From: Chrysomallon squamiferum
Taxonomy: Eukaryota > Mollusca > Gastropoda > Neomphalida > Peltospiridae
Assembly (NCBI GenBank): GCA_012295275.1
Contig: CM022678.1
Coordinates: 19,645,056-19,709,055, forward strand
Length of the DNA: 64,000 bases
Direction of reading: 5' to 3'
In this document: positions 24,875 to 36,364 of the stretch, piece after piece
Layout of the letters: the number at the start of each line of letters is the position of its first letter
Numbering within the stretch: position 1 is the stretch's first letter
The notes under the pieces: generated by a model
The model's input: the letters and a program-made list of their open reading frames with translations, nothing else
Database searches by the model: none
Told to the model about the DNA's origin: nothing
Program-made: the position numbers and the translations under genes

Positions 24875-25371
24875 CTGAAAACAAACATTTTATATATAAT
24901 TAAACAGTTATATCTGAAAACAAACATTTTATACATAATTAAACAGTTATATCTGAAAACAAACATTTTATACATAATTAAACAGTTATATCTGAAAACA
25001 AATATTTTATACATAATTAAACAGGAATATCTGAAAACAAACATTTTATATATAATTAAACAGTTATATCTGAAAATAAATATTTTATACATAATTAAAC
25101 AGGAATATCTGAAAACAAATATTATATACATAATTAAACAGGAATATCTGAAAAAAATAAATATTATATAATTAAACAGGAATATCTGAAAACAAATATT
25201 ATATACATAATTAAACAGGAATATCTGAAAACAAATATTATATACATAATTAAACAGGAATATCTGAAAATAAATATTATATACATAATTAAACAGGAAT
25301 ATCTGAAACCAAATATTATATACATAATTAAACAGGAATATCTGAAAATAAATATTATATACATAATTAAA
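24871..25371 (-). repeat. 39-bp minisatellite made of BLOC1S5 exon 2 acceptor copies
   Basis: Thirteen tandem copies of a 39-bp unit fill the intron next to exon 2. Read on the minus strand, most units end TTGTTTTCAG followed by ATAT, identical to the exon 2 acceptor plus its first exon bases. The true exon is the last copy. Because 39 is a multiple of three, open frames run through it. Copies with AAAATAAA or AACCAAA have slightly weaker pyrimidine tracts. Confidence 0.93.
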
Positions 25372-25710
25372 CCACGTCCTATAATATGAATGTGTGCAAG
25401 ATAACTTAGAAATGTTTAAAATAAAACTGGATACTGGTTTACTTTAGTGATTTTTGACACAGATAAACATTATGTGATGGCAGAAGACTTTCTCTCTGCG
25501 AATTCATCAATAAGAAACCTTAAATAATTTGTTTCTTCTTTTTTTCTTCAGTTTCATTCTTTTCATAACAAAAGAAAAAAAAGAAGAAAAAAAGAAAAAT
25601 GAAAGAAAAAAGAAAGAAATGCATTGTGCTGGCATTTGTTTATTTTTAAATTATCAGCTGAGCAAAAGATAATGTAGGGCCGAATATATGAAATGTACAA
25701 TTAACGGGAC

Positions 25711-25767
<57 letters not shown>

Positions 25768-26055
25768 TAATAAATTAAATAAATAAAAAAAAATAAAATA
25801 AAATAAAAAAGCAATGCACTTCCATTACAAACATTAAGCATTGTTACATATCTCTAATCAATAGGTACAGTTTCTTAAATAACTTTTTAAAAGCAACATA
25901 CACACGAAAACAGAAGACGGTCGAAAATTGATATGTCTATCAAACTGAAAACGCCCACAAAAATCAGTGAGCTCTTATTATTATTTTTTTTTATGATAGT
26001 TCAGTTTAAACAGAAATGCTTCACTGAAATAAAATATTAGCTCTTTAATAATTAC
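25372..26055. other. Rest of BLOC1S5 intron 1
   Basis: AT-rich sequence with A/G-rich 25565-25620, (AAT)n at 25710-25763 and AAAT runs to 25808. No exon-like sequence is seen. Confidence 0.5.
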
Positions 26056-26080
26056 CTTTAAATATGTTTTCACAAGACAT
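26056..26080 (-). CDS. BLOC1S5: BLOC1S5 exon 1 (start codon)
   Basis: ATG at 26080-26078 starts MSCENIFK plus one base, then donor AAAG|GTAATT. Joined to exon 2 it reads IFKDITVLHARL, matching the IIKDLGEIHSRL region of vertebrate Muted, and the phase fits. The predicted protein is about 152 residues, shorter than the 187 of human, mostly by lacking the variable N-terminus. An alternative upstream start was not found. Confidence 0.7.
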
Positions 26081-26930
26081 TGTTGGCTGCGTGTACCCAA
26101 ATATTGAAAACAGTAAAGGAAATGATGGAAACTTTGTTTATCAATCGTGTTAAGGGAAATAACTCTATTTTACCTTCTTCAACCTTAACCTTTAAATTGA
26201 AAAGTGGATAATTTCTGTTGAAAATAAAAAACAAAACAACAACAACAATTACTACCAATCTGGCGATATTATAAATGAACGAACAAGTAAATACATAAAT
26301 AAATATGTAAATAAATTATTTGAATTAGGCCACTGTTATATTAATATTAAACAAACAACAATTTATCAAACCAAATAATCACGATAAAGATTGACAAGCT
26401 GTCTCACCTCTTTTTCTCTTGCATTAATTACGACAGAAACAGGACTGAAATAAAATGCCTCTGGTATCCATTACCTTTTGATGTAGACAGGCATATAAAC
26501 AAAAGAATGAATTTAACATAACAGGATTTCGGACTAAATTAGTCACACCGACACCTTAGACTCGGTTACGGAACTGACAGAACTATCAGGCAGCTCTAGA
26601 TCAAATAGGCGCATACACACACATACACACATCCACATACCATACTTTGACATGTACATAATGTATCTCTTATACATATCTTTTAATAATTAATTACGTT
26701 CTTATGATGCACCTTATCATTCTCTGAGCAACTGACAAAATAATAATTTATTTATTTATTATCGTAATCAAAATAATAAACGTGAGAACAACAAAATCGT
26801 GTTTTAAAATGTCCTTGTCCGAATGAGCGTAGACAGATACATATATACATATAATATAAATACTATTATACCCACAGGTTATAGACATAAATGCTGGTCA
26901 GTGTTATTCATAAGATTCACGTCAAGAGCC
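26081..26930. other. Upstream region of BLOC1S5
   Basis: Unique AT-rich sequence that must hold the BLOC1S5 promoter and 5' UTR. A less AT-rich piece lies at about 26520-26620. No TATA box or CpG island is distinct. Confidence 0.35.
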
Positions 26931-26931
26931 C

Positions 26932-26947
26932 ATTATTATTATTATTA

Positions 26948-26981
<34 letters not shown>

Positions 26982-26987
26982 TATTTT

Positions 26988-27018
<31 letters not shown>

Positions 27019-27074
27019 TTTATTATTATTATTTTTTTTATTATTTATGATTATTATTTTTTTTTTTACTTTTA

Positions 27075-27145
<71 letters not shown>
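26932..27145. repeat. (ATT)n/(TTTA)n/T-run compound tract
   Basis: ATT triplets, TTTA tetramers and long T-runs fill about 210 bp. Confidence 0.95.
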
Positions 27146-27147
<2 letters not shown>

Positions 27148-27249
27148 TAATCACTGTTACCTATCCCAATCAAAGAACCGAAGGGGCCCAGACACGTGTT
27201 AATAATACAGCTATAGATTGACATATAGACTGACATGCGACATTCCAAT

Positions 27250-27660
27250 ACCTGAAACAAAACCATCCTGGAAATATTTAGTAACACTGTGTAATATTAA
27301 AATATTTGCTTATACTTGTATAAAATAATATGAATTATTGCAATTATAAGGTTTAATCAAATAACAATAACACTTAACTTTACAATGCAAGATATAACTG
27401 TACTGTACCAACAAAACGTGACTTTACAATGCACTGTATAACCGTACTATAGAAATAAAACGTGACTTTACAATGCACGGTATAATCACATAAGATTTTT
27501 ATGAAATATCTCATCGCAGATATAAATATACATGTATACATCATATAAACAACCATGCTGCAATAATATTCATTATTACATTAAATGATTATAATGTTGC
27601 ATCATATGGATATATAGCAATGACATAAATAATGGCATTCCACAGTAATGAAATTAAATT
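27250..27660. repeat. Spacer with a 3-copy minisatellite
   Basis: At about 27370-27485 a unit of about 50 bp containing 'CTTTACAATGCACTGTATAA' and 'AAAACGTGA' is present three times. The rest is unique AT-rich sequence. Confidence 0.65.
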
Positions 27661-27677
27661 ATAGAGGGACAGGATAG

Positions 27678-28072
27678 TAATAAATAAATAAATAAATAAT
27701 ATTTAATGAACGATCATTATAGCCATATGACACATAATAATAATAATGATAATAATAATGTTGATGATGATGATGATATGATGATGATGAAGAAGAAGAA
27801 GAAGAAGAAGAAGAAGAAGAAGAAAAATAAATAAATAAATAACAATCCGAGAATCGTTTGTATAATATGAGGCACACTGCAAATGAATTATTAATTTTTA
27901 TTGTTAATTTTTTTTTAATTAACAGTTGTATTCACCATCATCGTTATGATCATCTTCTTCGATGTCGTCGATTATCATCATCATTATTACGTCACCGTAA
28001 TTATCATTATTAGTCTTATCGTTGTTGTTGTTTGTTCTTTTTTTTCTGTTTTTTTTTTTTTTTTTTTTTTTT
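27678..28072. repeat. AAAT, AAT, ATG, AAG and T-run microsatellites
   Basis: Several short tracts: (AAAT)n near 27680, (AAT)n near 27736, (GAT)n near 27763, (AAG)n at 27788-27823, (TTG)n near 28020 and T-run at 28049-28071. Confidence 0.9.
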
Positions 28073-28294
28073 CTGCTGTTATTTCTTTTACAAAACAAAA
28101 TACTTCTGCTATATTTAAGTTTAAGAGGACATGAATTACGAAACTTCGTCTGGTTTGCAAAGTGATTGTTGAGTCAGCATGCAACGAGTTATTTACGTCA
28201 TCACTGAATGACAAATGGGTTTTCTTGAACCGCCTCCACTTGATCTCGATGAAATGTGAGTCAGTATCATATATATATATTTGAATTTTATATA

Positions 28295-28297
<3 letters not shown>

Positions 28298-28368
<71 letters not shown>

Positions 28369-28411
28369 ATAAATAAATTAAAACATTTAAAAAAAATTAA
28401 AATTAAAATTA

Positions 28412-28453
<42 letters not shown>
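28298..28453. repeat. (GA)n and (AAT)n microsatellites
   Basis: GA run at 28300-28365, then AAT at 28412-28453, separated by an AT-rich spacer. Confidence 0.95.
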
Positions 28454-28454
<1 letters not shown>

Positions 28455-28619
28455 GTATCGTAATTGTAAAACATTTATTAATTAGCAATATAAATAATTC
28501 TTATTTTAAAAAGCACATCATATTATTATCCCCAAATTTTCTTCGAATTTCTTTCAGTCACTATTAGAAAATTTTAAACATAAATATTCCGAAATGTGTT
28601 ATTATTTTTCACTATTCCG

Positions 28620-28935
28620 TTACTGCGGGATCGCCTTTAATACTGTTAGGTAAAAATATTACACTTCACGAGACCTGGTTAATTTGCATATGACCTATAA
28701 ATTAGTTTTGCGGCAACGAGTCAGAGGTCAACAATAACACATCTCGTTTTTGTCAGTGCACCTGACGAGAATACGCTAGAGGTCGCTCGAGCGTGTTTAT
28801 GAATTATTAATAAGGCGCCTGCACGCGATGCGGCATACAGTAAATAAACACATCTCGCAGTTTCCTTTGCAATTAATTATGCGAGTTTGCGCAGACAACC
28901 GCTGACTCTCGTGTTAAAGTAAGTCAGACAAAATG
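28620..28935. promoter_or_regulatory. Non-repetitive, CpG-bearing island, candidate regulatory element
   Basis: Unlike the flanks, this block has no simple repeats and many CpGs. It includes the octamer ATTTGCAT at 28682-28689, TGACCT right after it, AGAGGTCA about 30 bp later (an everted half-site pair), and several AATTAAT-type homeodomain words. No coding frame is seen. This fits a conserved non-coding element or enhancer lying between the two genes. The call rests on composition and motifs only. Confidence 0.3.
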
Positions 28936-29160
28936 TTAAATATATCTACTTCCGAGAGAAAAACTACTTAATTATGTTTTATAATTTACACCTAAAATAT
29001 ACAGTATTATATAATAACTAAGGATATCACAGGTTTTATAATTTATTTTTCTCACGCAGGCATGCACGCACGCTCGCATATCGCGAAAAACGTCGGCCTG
29101 TATCACGTGTATATACTGTATCTCTAGAATTTGTTTATCTCAATTAATAACAAATATTTT
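28936..29160. other. Unique spacer
   Basis: AT-rich unique DNA with a small CpG cluster near 29055-29105. Nothing else seen. Confidence 0.35.
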
Positions 29161-29162
29161 AT

Positions 29163-29440
29163 TATATATAGATGACGTATATGTAATAACTACAGTCTAC
29201 ATTAAACACAGTAGATATAACAACTATAGTCTACATTAAACACAGTATATATAATAACTACAGTCTACATCCGACAGTGTATGTAGTAACTACAGTCTAC
29301 ATTAAACACAGTATATGTAATAACTACAGCCTACATTAAACACAGTATATATAATAAGTACAGTCTACATTAAACACAGTATGTATAATAACTACAGCCT
29401 GCATTAAACACGGTATATGTAATAACTACAATACAGATAT
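29163..29440. repeat. Minisatellite, about 35-bp unit, about 8 copies
   Basis: The unit contains 'TAATAACTACAGTCTACATT' and 'AAACACAGTATAT'. One copy is truncated near 29262. Confidence 0.88.
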
Positions 29441-30640
29441 CGAGAGAAAATTACAGAAGTGATATAATTTCATACCATGCTATTAAAACAACACAGCTGG
29501 CTTGATTAGGAAGCTTTGGCAATTTAACACTTCGGATTTTTATATTTGACGTTATATTTAATGTTCTGACTAATTAAACACTGGCATTTGGCGAGGAAGG
29601 GCGAGTCCTCATATTATTAAGCTGACAGTGGAGTACATAATTATGTAGACAGGTTTTCAGTTGCATCCACAAATCGGAACTCGGTTTTGTCTCCATTCCA
29701 AGAAAAACTGGATTACGCGTCCGTACGTACATACGTACACAAACAGGTTGTTTTATGAGCGAAACGTATATTGTCGTCTGCCTTTGTCCGAATGGGTTTC
29801 ATAATGTTCGAGTCTCGTCACTGGCATCTTGCGTTTTGGCAGTTCGTGCCTGCGTTTCCGAATATTGTCTATGTGCGGAGTCTAATCAGACGTACGTAAG
29901 ACAGAGAATATTCATACCTAAATACATACATACATACATACATGGACGCATACATCGAGATTGTACATACACACATACACAAACATACGTGCAGACACAC
30001 ATACACACATACATAAATGCATAATACATACGTGCGAACACACATACACAAATTCTTAATACATACGTGCATACATACACACATATATCAGAAAAGAAAA
30101 AAAAACGGCATTGAAAATGGGCAGGCTTAAACGAAACATGATATTTCCTCATCATAATCAATGAAAAATATTCATATAAGATACTTATATGTAACGTAAT
30201 ACTGTACATCAACATTAGTATAACAACAAACATTCACTTACGTAACTTTACATAAGAGAATCACGTTAAGGAAAGACAAATCTAATTCCATGCTTTTATT
30301 GGTAACAGCTAGTCTATTAAATATAGGTGATAATTGTATAGACAGGTAAATATACTTATCATATTACCGGTCTGTCTCAAAATAGCTATTATATTACAAA
30401 GGTGTCTTTGGATACATAAAGCGGGTTAACATTAAGGGAACGTTATACAGATATTGCGACATTGTTGACAGAATTAATCCTGTATAACCCAGCTTGTTTG
30501 TAACAAAATAATGAACCGCTTGCAGTACAGATAGATAAGGGTTAAAAAGTGGAGTGTGTGTGTCAAATACTTCGATAGGATACTAACAAAATCGATCAGC
30601 AATAATATCCCAAAACATATAACAGACACACGAATAGTTT
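29441..30640. other. Mostly unique spacer, no gene supported
   Basis: 29460-29920 is unique and moderately balanced. An open frame of 89 codons from 29755 runs into an (ACAT)n tract (29917-30085) and looks like chance. The remainder is AT-rich. A regulatory role is possible but not shown. Confidence 0.35.
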
Positions 30641-31150
30641 TATAGCCACATCACTAGAATATTATATCACCAACATACTAACATATTATTAACATTCTAT
30701 CATTATTTCACTAGCACACTAACATATATATTAACTTTTTATATCATTATATCACAACATACTAAGATAATATATTATTCAAACTATATCATTATATTAC
30801 TAACACACTAGCATATATTAACATTATATTATCTCACTGACATACTATATTATTAACACTATAATATCACTAACACACTAACATTCTATGTAATTAACAC
30901 TGTATTACTAACGCATTATATAACTAATACATATCACTAACAGACTAATGTTACTAATATTACTGAACTATTAAACATTAATTCACTAACGAAACAAACT
31001 CATGCTTATATCACTAGCACACACTAACTATTACTAACGTCCTATATCTTTAACCTAGCAATATAATATAACTGTTACCAACACGTGAGAGCGATTAAAG
31101 CAGTAATTAACTAACAAACTAATTCACTAACACATTAACACGGAATATAA
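30640..31150. repeat. Degenerate 'CACTAACACACTAACAT' minisatellite
   Basis: Variants of CACTAACAYACTAACATA alternate with ATATTATTAACA for about 500 bp. The array is old, with variable unit length. Confidence 0.7.
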
Positions 31151-31159
31151 AACTATACA

Positions 31160-31406
31160 ATAAGGCTGTTACTGTGGAACATGGTAAATTGTATACCGCG
31201 GTTATGAACTTGCTGAAAAACAAACAAGTCGCTTTACGTGTGTGTTGTAGCTGTAGTTGTTGGCACGACGCCATCACCTACACATGGTTTATTGTTTCCT
31301 TATTAGATGACACTGTCACGGTCTGTCGACATGGGCAAGTCACAACAGATTAAAAAAAAAAATTATTATCACCAAACTAGACAGTCTGTTGTTGTTGTTG
31401 TGTAGC

Positions 31407-31453
<47 letters not shown>

Positions 31454-31579
31454 TACCATTATTGTTGTTGTCGTCCCTGTCGTTCGTGCTACGGCTACTA
31501 TATTTGAAAACTGTATTTAAAAAATAAACAACAAATACAACGACAACAACAACAATAACAACAACAACAGTAATAATAA

Positions 31580-31610
<31 letters not shown>

Positions 31611-32400
31611 AAGAAGAAGAGAAAGAAACTAATAATATTATTATATTTATAATTAATTCATACTCTCTCGTATTAACTCTAATAATTATTTATAATAAAT
31701 TCATACCGTTTCGTATAATCAGTTATATATATATAAAAACAATAAATTTACTCTTTCGTATCTGACTTAATATTTATGAAAAATTGACAGTATTTCGTTT
31801 CAGTCTGATATTTATATTTTCATGTTCACACTATTTTTATATCATGATATTTATAACTTCATTCACACAGTGTCATTTATAATAAGAAAAAAAAAAAAAA
31901 AAAAAAGTAGAAGAAAAAATAAAGTCACGCAGCTTCATAAAGGCCTCTGTAATTATATTAAATTCACAATATATCGCCATTAATTATTATATATTTGAAT
32001 TCATACAGGTTCTAATATTTATATTGATTCGTACTTTCCTCTGGCGTAACTTGTATTTATAGAGATTTGTACTTAATATAAGGCTTATATATTTTAAATG
32101 CGATTTACGGCTGTTACAATTAAGCGACACAAACTGCTGAGGTGAATTATATTTTTAGAATGGCTTGCACATTTTTGTTTTACAAATCTGTCACACACGT
32201 CACAAACTATTACAGTTTTGCACGCTACTATATAATGTAAAGTAACTTGAACGAAATTTTTAAAAACAATGTGTCAGTGGAAATGTGTAAAACAAAGTTG
32301 AACAGATATTTAAAAACACAGTGTTACTTATTAAACCGGAATGACAGAAATGTACAACGTAGAATCAACCAGACGAGTCACATGTCTAAATTGTCTCATT
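31160..32400. other. Spacer with triplet microsatellites
   Basis: (ATT)n at 31406-31450, CAA/AAG runs at 31533-31622, A-run near 31890. The rest is AT-rich unique DNA with no gene evident. Confidence 0.5.
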
Positions 32401-32419
32401 TTTTTTTTTTTTTTTTTTT

Positions 32420-32657
32420 CTGGCGCGCTCTAGCGCGTGGCATTGAAGCGGAAAAGCAGACGTCCTGTCTTTATTGCCTTGTCAAATCAACATCCTGCCC
32501 CTTTCGCGGTCGCGGTTTGTTTGTTCGCTACGAAGTGGCCCATGTGGTTGATGTGAAATTCTCACTCTGTTTTTAATGTCGCCGGAGCCGCTAGCTTTGA
32601 GTTCGAAACGCGTTGTGTATAAATATTGCAGCGACTTCCAGTACCCGAGTTTTGAAC
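32420..32657 (+). promoter_or_regulatory. KCNT: Promoter region of the Slo2/KCNT gene
   Basis: Immediately before the start codon lies a CpG-rich block, in strong contrast to the AT-rich flanks. It includes the hairpin CGCGCT-CT-AGCGCG at 32424-32437, several CGCG words and a TATAAATA at 32618-32625. If that TATA box is used, transcription would start around 32650 and the 5' UTR would be very short. Alternatively TATTGCAG at 32623-32630 is a splice acceptor and an upstream exon exists; the frame before the ATG is open to 32631, so a longer N-terminus cannot be excluded. Confidence 0.45.
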
Positions 32658-32752
32658 ATGGAGGGTGAGCAAACGGACTGCGATGGAATTCACTTGGATC
32701 AGCTCTGTGACTGTGACAGAGAAGAAGAGGATGGCTGGGATGAATGGGACGG
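32658..32752 (+). CDS. KCNT: Slo2 exon 1 (N-terminus)
   Basis: ATG at 32658 starts MEGEQTDCDG; 31 codons plus two bases before donor ACGG|GTGAGT. The segment is acidic (EEEDGWDEWD) and variable among Slo2 proteins, so it is placed by frame, donor and the CpG-rich promoter rather than by similarity. Confidence 0.7.
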
Positions 32753-34121
32753 GTGAGTGACAGACTTAACTGAAATAATTATATTTAATATATGAAGGCT
32801 TTAATAACACTTTGCGCTGCTCAAATCCGTCGCTGAATTCATTCCTCTGTTGCCGTCGCTTGTTTTATTAATAAATTAATGACACTCTGAAATTAACTGA
32901 ATTCCTCTGCTGTCGTCGTTTGTGTTATTTTCTACTATTAAATTAATGACTGTTTTAAGTTATCGGAATTCCTCTATTGTCGTTGTTTATTTTATTTTCT
33001 ACTAATAAATTAATGACTGTTTTAAGTTATCGGAATTCCTCTATTGTCGTTGTTTATGTTATTTTCTGCTTATACATCAATGTCGAATTTATTATATTCC
33101 TGTCTCTGTTTTACTAGGCCGTGCTTTTATTTATAATTTATTTATTTACAGAATATTATATTATAATAACAATACACATTTGGCTCCAAAAATTGTTTAA
33201 TAAATGAATAAATAAATAAATAAATAAATCTTGAAAGAAATAGTCGCATAATTATTTGTAAACAAAATTATTACCTTAAGATACATATTTCTTTTTTTTT
33301 TTTTTCTTTCTTTTTCTTTTCATTTCTTTCTTTCTTTCTTTCTTTCTTTCTTTAGCGTTACAAAAGTGTCTATCAAACGGGAACAAAATTATCGTTAAAG
33401 GCGAACGGTTTTGCACGATTAAGTCATTTGGTTACAGCTAGCAGTTGAAGGGGGTACTTTGTTTTTGTTACGCTGCACGCTATGTACTTAGCGAGTTTTT
33501 GTTCAGTTTGTAAACACTGTGTTTCATTCAGCCCGGGGCGATTCACCTGACTGATTAAATAAAGATAACTGCATTTGTACAAATAAACATTACAAACTGA
33601 GTACGTCTAAATTGACTACGGAACGTATTGTCGTTAATCCGACATAACAAAACAAATTATCGTTATTCGAACTAAACCCTACGCTGTAATCACGGTCCCA
33701 TGTGTATATAAATATATTACGCAATATTAACAAGCTTCATATATAGTAATTGGTCTTAAAAACATAAACCATATGCTGCACTACACATATATTACCTTTA
33801 CAGTACTAACTGTATAAATACTGTCTTTACAAGTATCAAGTACTAATAGTATAAATATTGATTTATAAATATATAGCATTGCATAAATATTGTATTTACA
33901 AATATCAACTATTAATTATATAAATATTTGTATTTACAGATATCAAGTACTAACTGTACAAATATATTTACAAATATCAAGTTACTAATTTATAAATATT
34001 GTATTTACACATATCAAATACTAATTGTATAAATATTATATTTGCAAATACTCTGTGTGTGTGTGTGTGTGTGCTTATACAATTAATATTTTGTAAGGGT
34101 AAATACATAAACACACACTCA

Positions 34122-34169
<48 letters not shown>

Positions 34170-34219
34170 CACACACATGCACCTGTCAGGTATTAACTGT
34201 ACAAACATTGCATTTTCAG
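32753..34219 (+). repeat. Intron 1 with several tandem repeats
   Basis: A 78-bp unit containing 'AATTCCTCTATTGTCGTTGT' is repeated about four times at 32835-33090. (AAAT)n lies at 33203-33228, T/TTTC runs at 33291-33354 and (GT)n/(CA)n at 34055-34166. At 33780-34060 an approximately 44-bp unit (CTAACTGTATAAATATTG then TATTTACARATATCAAGT) is repeated. It is related to the exon 2 acceptor region (TTGCATTTTCAG|ATATGC). Confidence 0.75.
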
Positions 34220-34302
34220 ATATGCACCTATCAAATATTTTACACATGAGCTGTCAGTCAGAGGAAGACTGAGAAGAATTCTTGTTAAGAATCCGTCAAC
34301 AA
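34220..34302 (+). CDS. KCNT: Slo2 exon 2
   Basis: Encodes YAPIKYFTHELSVRGRLRRI followed by LVKNPST, matching the pre-S1 segment of KCNT channels (FYVNE..F..RLKLFFIKNQ). Acceptor GCATTTTCAG, donor ACAA|GTAAGT, exit phase 1. Two further donor-like copies follow at 34338 and 34366; the latter adds 63 nt in frame. Confidence 0.85.
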
Positions 34303-34375
34303 GTAAGTATATACATATACATGTCATTTGTCAACTAGTAAGTTATACATATCATTTGTCAACCAGTATTTTTAA
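34303..34375 (+). repeat. Three copies of the exon 2 donor junction
   Basis: GTCAACAAGTAAGTATA at the exon end is echoed by GTCAACTAGTAAGTTATA (donor 34338) and GTCAACCAGTATTT (donor 34366), each preceded by a CATTTGTCAAC lead. The extension to 34366 is open and phase-preserving. Confidence 0.75.
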
Positions 34376-36106
34376 ACACTATTACTGTCACTTTAAAAAT
34401 ACACATTTTATTGCTTACTGGGTTTAGTTACCTTAATGAATATGCAGAAAAAAGAAAAACATAAAATTTGATACTCAGAAAAGCAAAAACGAAAATGTTA
34501 TTCAAGAAATGAAACTTGATGAACCTGTGTGGAATTGAATTGCAGAAACAGGGATGTTTTGAAACATGAGGTGATGTAAAGAATGCTGCCATTATTACGT
34601 AAAACACTTATATAACACTAAGAGTGTTAGAGCTGCTGAAAACTAATATGGCAGACAATGATACAGACTACAAAAACAGATGTTATATGTTTACAGTGAT
34701 GTATAGTAGTTACAGAGTGAGACAGTCACAAGAAAGTGACGTGGCTGCAGATAACCTATAGATAATTTTAGTAAATGAGTGGCTTCTGTTTGAAGGAAAT
34801 TTACACTTACAGATAGATAAGCAGATGTGATACAGACAACTCAGTTACAGATAACTAAAGAGTTACACAGAACTTAGTTACAGACCACAGCCATGCTACA
34901 TATAACTAATACAGTTACAGCATAATATAATACAAATAATCAGTTACAGAATACTAAATAGTTACACATAACTTAATTACAGAAAACAGTCTTGTTATAC
35001 ACAACTGAAGTAGACGGGAGATTAACTCACATTGTTACAGATAACTGAGATAGACACATGGATCTAATTGGTTACAGATAATTGAGGTAGTCATATACTA
35101 ATATTTATACAGAGTTAGGAGTTATACACAGTGGCACGGATAACTGAAAGTATTATAGAAATAAAAACTAAATTACACAAAACTGAAATGGTTACAAAGA
35201 GACGTTTGTCTTGAACTAATTAAAAGAAAACTGAGCTGGTTACCAAAAACTGATGTAGAAACAATGGCTGATATATAATAACATTTCTGAAATAAACCAT
35301 TTAAGTTATTATATTATCATTTTATAATGTAAGTTCTTCATGCATTTTAATCATGTCAATCATTCTGTTAATTGTGTTTTATATATTAAAATGTAAATAA
35401 TTACAAATATATATTATTACATTTATTTTTTATTATTACATTTAATGCTTCATAGTGACAGTAAGTATTATATAGTTTATTTGTTTCAGCATGTTCTCTT
35501 GTAAATATAATAATTTTTTTTTTCTTCTACTCTGCATGCTTTTCTGACTATGCTCATTATTCTCTTAACATAATAGAGCCAGAAATGACAGGATATGTAA
35601 TGTTTTATCCTTGACTATAATTCTCTGTTTATCATTGGTTGGGTAAATATAAACTATCCAATCAGAATGCAGCTCTGTTCTAAAAATAGAGATTAAAAAC
35701 AAGAGGATAAAACTATTTTTAGATTAATGTGTTATTAGGGGTACAGGTTAACGTTTATTCTATGATGCATTTGTATCTATGTTTCTTCAGTTTAGTAAAA
35801 CAGAGTTTACTTAGATATTTAATTTTTAATAGGTCTGTATAGTCATCAGATGTTTACTGTTTATAGGTCTATAGTACATTGTTTGTTTTTAATATAATGT
35901 TTACAAGTATTTGCAAGAACTGAATAGTGCCATTTTGAAATATTGTTTACAGGCCTGAACAGTACAGTGTTTGACTATTGTTTACAATATATTGTTTACT
36001 GTTTACAGGACTGTACAGTACAGTGTTTGACTGTTGTTTACAAGATATTTTTTACTGTTTACAGGACTGTATAGTACATTCTTTAACTATTGTTTACTGT
36101 TTACAG
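34376..36106 (+). repeat. Intron 2: 'GTTACAGATAACT' array and exon 3 acceptor array
   Basis: At about 34640-35270 variants of 'CAGTTACAGATAACTAA' recur every 20-40 bp. At 35950-36106 the unit 'TGTTTACAGGACTGTACAG' is present four times with acceptor-like AGs ending at 35952, 36008, 36064 and 36106. Only the last is the canonical exon 3 boundary. 35280-35880 is largely unique. Confidence 0.85.
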
Positions 36107-36203
36107 GACTGTACAGTACAGTGTTCGACCTGGTTATTAACACAGTGATGTGTTCTCTCTATGTGACCAGAGTTTGCCTGGACAACACAGATCTCTACAA
36201 ATG
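36107..36203 (+). CDS. KCNT: Slo2 exon 3 (S1 helix)
   Basis: Encodes RLYSTVFDLVINTVMCSLYV followed by TRVCLDNTDLYK; the hydrophobic run is S1 and the TRVCLD end matches KCNT's YIVRVLLD. Entry phase 1, exit phase 2 before AATG|GTGAGT. An upstream acceptor copy ending at 36064 would lengthen the exon by 42 nt in frame. Confidence 0.9.
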
Positions 36204-36303
36204 GTGAGTATCCAGTCAGAGATAACCTTACAAACAAATTAACCAATCACCATTTGCATCACATAATATTCAGCTGTTATATGTGTATGTATGTATGTAT
36301 GTA

Positions 36304-36364
<61 letters not shown>

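Noticed and set aside
24833-25364. Open frames in the 39-bp array near BLOC1S5
   Set aside because: The openness follows from the 39-nt period, and the units are intronic acceptor copies.
29755-30024. 89-codon open frame starting MSETYIVV
   Set aside because: The second half is an (ACAT)n repeat and the first half has no recognisable family or splice partner.
32247-32576. 109-codon open frame just upstream of the Slo2 start
   Set aside because: It crosses a T-run, ends in TAA and has no similarity to a Slo2 N-terminus. The CpG-rich composition is better explained by a promoter.
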